Positions 60,406 through 64,000 of a stretch of DNA of 64,000 nucleotides are shown piece by piece. The notes below the pieces were generated by a model, which was not told the origin of the DNA, did no database searches, and was given only the letters and a program-made list of their open reading frames with translations. The stretch spans positions 6,868,776 to 6,932,775 of the forward strand of contig SSBO01000003.1 in NCBI GenBank assembly GCA_005281725.1, given 5' to 3'. How positions within the stretch are numbered: the first letter of the stretch is position 1; each line of letters begins with the position of its first letter. The position numbers and the translations under genes are program-made. The stretch comes from Wuchereria bancrofti. Lineage: Eukaryota; Nematoda; Chromadorea; Rhabditida; Onchocercidae.

Positions 60406-62962
60406 GGGTGCTCTGCTGATTTCAAAAACCGTGAAAGAAAGAGATATGGAGAGAATGGGAGATAGCTCACAAAATTGAAATATCAATTTAAAAATGAGAG
60501 AAAAAGTTAGATAAAAATGACGAATAAATGCTATCATCGAAAATAAAAAATAGAGAAAACTAAAATATCACTGCGAGGAAATGATCACTCGTGCTAATGC
60601 TCTCCTCGAATTAAATTTTAGTTTCAAGATTCGCATGTTGCGATAAGAGCAACAATTTAAGTACTGACAATAAATTGCTTATTACGTGACAAATAAAAAA
60701 GCGCGTAAGTTACGTCATTATATGATTATGTAACACACATATGATCTCATATTCTTTTAATTATATCCTTTAATCTTTTAATCATATTCTCGCTATCCGG
60801 GAAAATCTTTTTAAATTTTAGCTTCTTCAAAATTTAAGGTAAATACTGAATGTATGACAGCACTCATTAATTTATACTGAATTTTGAAAAAAAAAAGTAA
60901 ACTTTTGTCAGTAAAGTTAAAGTTATATGGTAATAAATGATTTGTACGTAATTCGTGTGAAAAATTAATTAAGCACTATGCGTCCAATTTTTTTCATTTA
61001 TCTGTGACAAGACGAGTGGTAAACATTTCGATATAAGGCATGAATAAAAAAATTAGATGCTAATTTATGATGCTTAGTGGGAATTATAAATAACTAATGA
61101 GAACACATAACTTTCATGTCTTCATTTAAATAGATAAATATGAAATTGAGAAAAATTAATTCAAACTTCATTTCTTGAAGCAGTTTTTGTTAAATCGTCA
61201 TTTTGCAAAGTTTATTTCAGTTTACCTTGAAAAAATGGAATTCTTTAAATGACATTAATTCATGATCGATTGTGGGGAAAGAATGGAAATAAATGAATGG
61301 AACATTTAAAAGTGTTACATTCATTTACTCTAATCACTCAATTTATAACTTTTTCTTATCCACTTTTCATAAGTTTTTTTATTACAGATTTTTTGTCTCC
61401 AGGAAAAAAAAAAGAATTTCAAATTGATTAGTTATCAAAGAAAACAAAATACGTAATTAATTTGCAATAATATCAATAGATCAATAACATAATTGTTGAA
61501 AGATTGAACTTTTGAGATCTCTGAAAAGAAATTGAATGTTCAAAAAAGAATGCCATAGATCTGGTGCATTCTCTATTCCAAAGATGAAAATGATTCTTAA
61601 TCAATCCAAGATATCAAAAATGCACAATATCATAGATATGATCCTAATTTCAATCGATAACTTTACTCATTTTATTAATTTTCACAGAATCTGTCTAAGT
61701 ATTAGCCCTAAACTTAATAGTGGCAAATGTCATTTTCATCTTTCTTAAGAAACATTTATTAAGCATAAAAAAAAATGGAAACTATGACAGTAATTTATTC
61801 AGTTTTTGAGTTTATTACAGAAAGTGCAAATTTATGGCATTCATTTGAATGTAGAATGCTAAGTTGAGAAATTTAAGCTAAGAAAGTTTGATGACCTTTT
61901 ATTAATTAGGGCATTAAAGAGTTTCCAAATATTTTAAATAAGATTTAAATTCTAAAACTACTCATTTTATTCGCGATCTAATATAGTAATGCAACATTCT
62001 TTCAGATTTAGTTTTTCATTGAAAAATTAAGTCCAACGGATTTTTCCTTCCGTTCAAGACATCAAAAAGGTAGTCTGAAGAAAGAACTCAACTGGAAATT
62101 CAATTTTTCTTTGCTACCGCAGAAGTGATTTCCTTTCTTTTTCTTCATTTCAGTTGGACATGGGGAACTTCACTGAATGGCAAAAAAAAAATACTAAAAA
62201 TGCTAGGAAAACAGGAAAAAAAAGTAACTTTACCCGAAATGGGGGGACAAAGCTAATAGTGTTAATGATCTAACAATCTTTCAATAAAAAAATGCTAAAG
62301 TAAACGCACTTTCAATCTTAATTATATCAAGACGAGAAGAAGGAAAGATTCAGAAGTCCCATAGGAAAATAGAAAGTTAAAAAAGAATGAATTGAAAATA
62401 AGGAGAGATTGAGAGACATCTAGAAAAAAAAAATCTAAACAAAATTTAAAATGAAAATGCAATTTTCAATATTTCCTATAAGCAAAATTTGCCTGAGGCT
62501 TTTAAATTTTTTAACTTATGATGCCAGTAACTTTTTAAGCTGCACGGAGCTATGTGATAAATCAATATTTTAAGGATGACGAAGGAAAAGCAAAAATGAT
62601 TAAGCTAAAATAACGCTACTGAGTTAAAAGTTTCACAATTAAGTCTGTTTGAAGCAAATTAACAATCATTATTTATTTGTATGAATAACAAAAGAGTGTA
62701 GCATAGAGCTATATTGGTGACAATGATGACAGAGTGATTAATGTTGACAATGATAACATGTTGGTAGAGATAAATGATAGAGGTCATTAATAGTAATTAA
62801 TTGTCAATAAATAAGGATGTAACTGTTTTACCTGAGAAATATTATAGATGCGCAAACTAATCATTTATTAAGTCACAATTATATCCCTGAATAAAAATTA
62901 AAATTGCAGACAAATTTTTAATTTTTTAAAAAATCTCTGTATATCCATCCAATAATCACAGA

Positions 62963-62989
62963 AAGAGAGAGAGAGAGAGAGAGAGAGAA
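62963..62989. repeat. GA dinucleotide microsatellite
   Basis: About 12 consecutive GA units with a short interruption at the left end. It lies in the AT-rich region upstream of the RhoGEF. Confidence 0.9.
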
Positions 62990-64000
62990 AGTATGGGATA
63001 ATTGGATGGTAATGAAAATGAATCACTAGGCTTAATTTCTAATTTGATGATCTAAATAGTTTTCTAGTCAACTAATCATATTGTTAAACATTTATTTTTT
63101 AAAAAAAGAAATCATTTATTGTGAATAAACGATAGACAAGACGATGTTACATATATTCAGGAAATGCTTGAATCAAAACCGGTTTCTAAATATTTTTTTT
63201 TCCTTTTCGATCATCAAAATCGCTCAGAAAAAGTAACGAATTTCGATAATTGCTCTACTTTTATATTTTCAAAGAGATCATGATTTCTGGTTATTTAATT
63301 CCGAATTTCGTCACTTATGTTTTCTCTTTTTTTTTTTAAAAAAAAGAGGAATAAAGCAAAGCAGAACAAGTTTTTCAAGTTTTATTAATCATTCATTTTT
63401 AATAAAAATAAATGTTTGGCATAAGTTATTCTAATTGCTATTGTTCGTTAATACAACATTTTGATTTCAATGGATGATAAATTAACTGTATGAATTTCAT
63501 AAATTATCACATCAAAGATAAGATAACAAATAAGAAAGTAAAAAAGATGAAAATATTTTCAATACATAAAAACTAAAAAGAAGTCATGAAAAGAAGAAAA
63601 CAAAAAAAAAATTGAAACAATCAGTTTTCTTGCAGTCAGTAAGAAAAAGATACAACCACCAGGCTTAATGTTATTATGCAAAAGAATTGAATTACCTACT
63701 GATTAATTTAATTCCTCAACAGACAGATTTAGTAAGTGAATCATTTTTGCATGCACGAAATGCAATTCACCTATATTTGCTTCCTAATTTATTCATTTAA
63801 ATTATTGGTAGATGAGGGAAAGTCTAATAATAATTTGTTTGCAAGAATGCATTCAATTTATCAGTGATAAAATTAAAAACCAAATATTTTGGAGAGAGGT
63901 ACTATAAATCAGATATTGCTTATTACTCTTTGGAAGTTCTATTTTTTCTTCAATCACAATTTTTAGTTTGGTTCATTTTTTTAAAATTTTTTCTGGGATT

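Larger units (their letters stand above)
54433..64000. other. Long AT-rich region upstream of the RhoGEF gene
   Basis: About 9.6 kb without a supported gene. By position it is the first intron or the 5' regulatory region of the minus-strand RhoGEF. It is rich in TTAATT, homopurine runs and homopolymers. Items that stand out are listed separately: a less AT-rich island (57230-57540), a CT-rich tract, a 14-bp-arm palindrome, TTACGTCA motifs and a GA microsatellite. Confidence 0.55.

Noticed and set aside
1..64000. Searched for prokaryotic operons, CRISPR-like arrays, rRNA, phage or intact transposase genes.
   Set aside because: None seen; repeats present are microsatellites, short direct repeats and foldbacks only.

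Overview
The window reads as an AT-rich animal genome with many short exons, introns mostly of about 100-700 bp, T-rich TTTCAG-like 3' splice sites, and start codons lying 3-40 bases after a splice-acceptor-like sequence, as expected for spliced-leader trans-splicing. Together with the protein set this points to a nematode. The base composition and compact genes suggest a filarial or other clade III worm (inference). All gene models below were built by hand from splice signals, reading phase and remembered family sequence; exon lengths were checked to add up to whole codons.

Layout: (1) 2009-3166 (+), 3' half of an R-Ras/M-Ras-like GTPase. (2) 4887-9382 (-), a signal-peptide protein with the layout of the agmatine-deiminase/bacterial-type PAD fold but without recognisable catalytic residues. 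(3) 9383-12952, gene-poor, with a CpG-richer island near 12.0-12.3 kb. (4) 12953-15137 (-), TFIIE beta, divergent from (5) 15387-16661 (+), an ACOT13/THEM2-like hotdog thioesterase with Asn at the catalytic Asp position. (6) 17035-21317 (-), eIF2D, divergent from (7) 21742-25449 (+), SNAPC3. (8) 25450-29262, gene-poor with two possible orphan exons. (9) 29263-31905 (-), SARAF, regulator of store-operated calcium entry. (10) 32238-34078 (-), a small secreted protein I do not recognise. (11) 36445-44096 (+), SART3, the U4/U6 recycling factor. (12) 45908-54432 (-), a PLEKHG5-like RhoGEF whose 5' exons are not found. (13) 54433-64000, about 9.6 kb of AT-rich DNA upstream of the RhoGEF with a strong palindrome, microsatellites and bZIP-like motifs.

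Most genes are housekeeping: transcription (TFIIE beta, SNAPC3), translation (eIF2D), spliceosome recycling (SART3). Signalling genes are the Ras-like GTPase, the RhoGEF and SARAF. Two divergent gene pairs are 249 and 424 bp apart and probably share promoters. No prokaryotic operon, CRISPR array, phage or intact transposon was seen. The least ordinary features are the probable PAD-fold pseudoenzyme, the D-to-N thioesterase, segmental duplications inside SNAPC3, a missing AG at a SARAF splice acceptor, and the unrecognised secreted gene.
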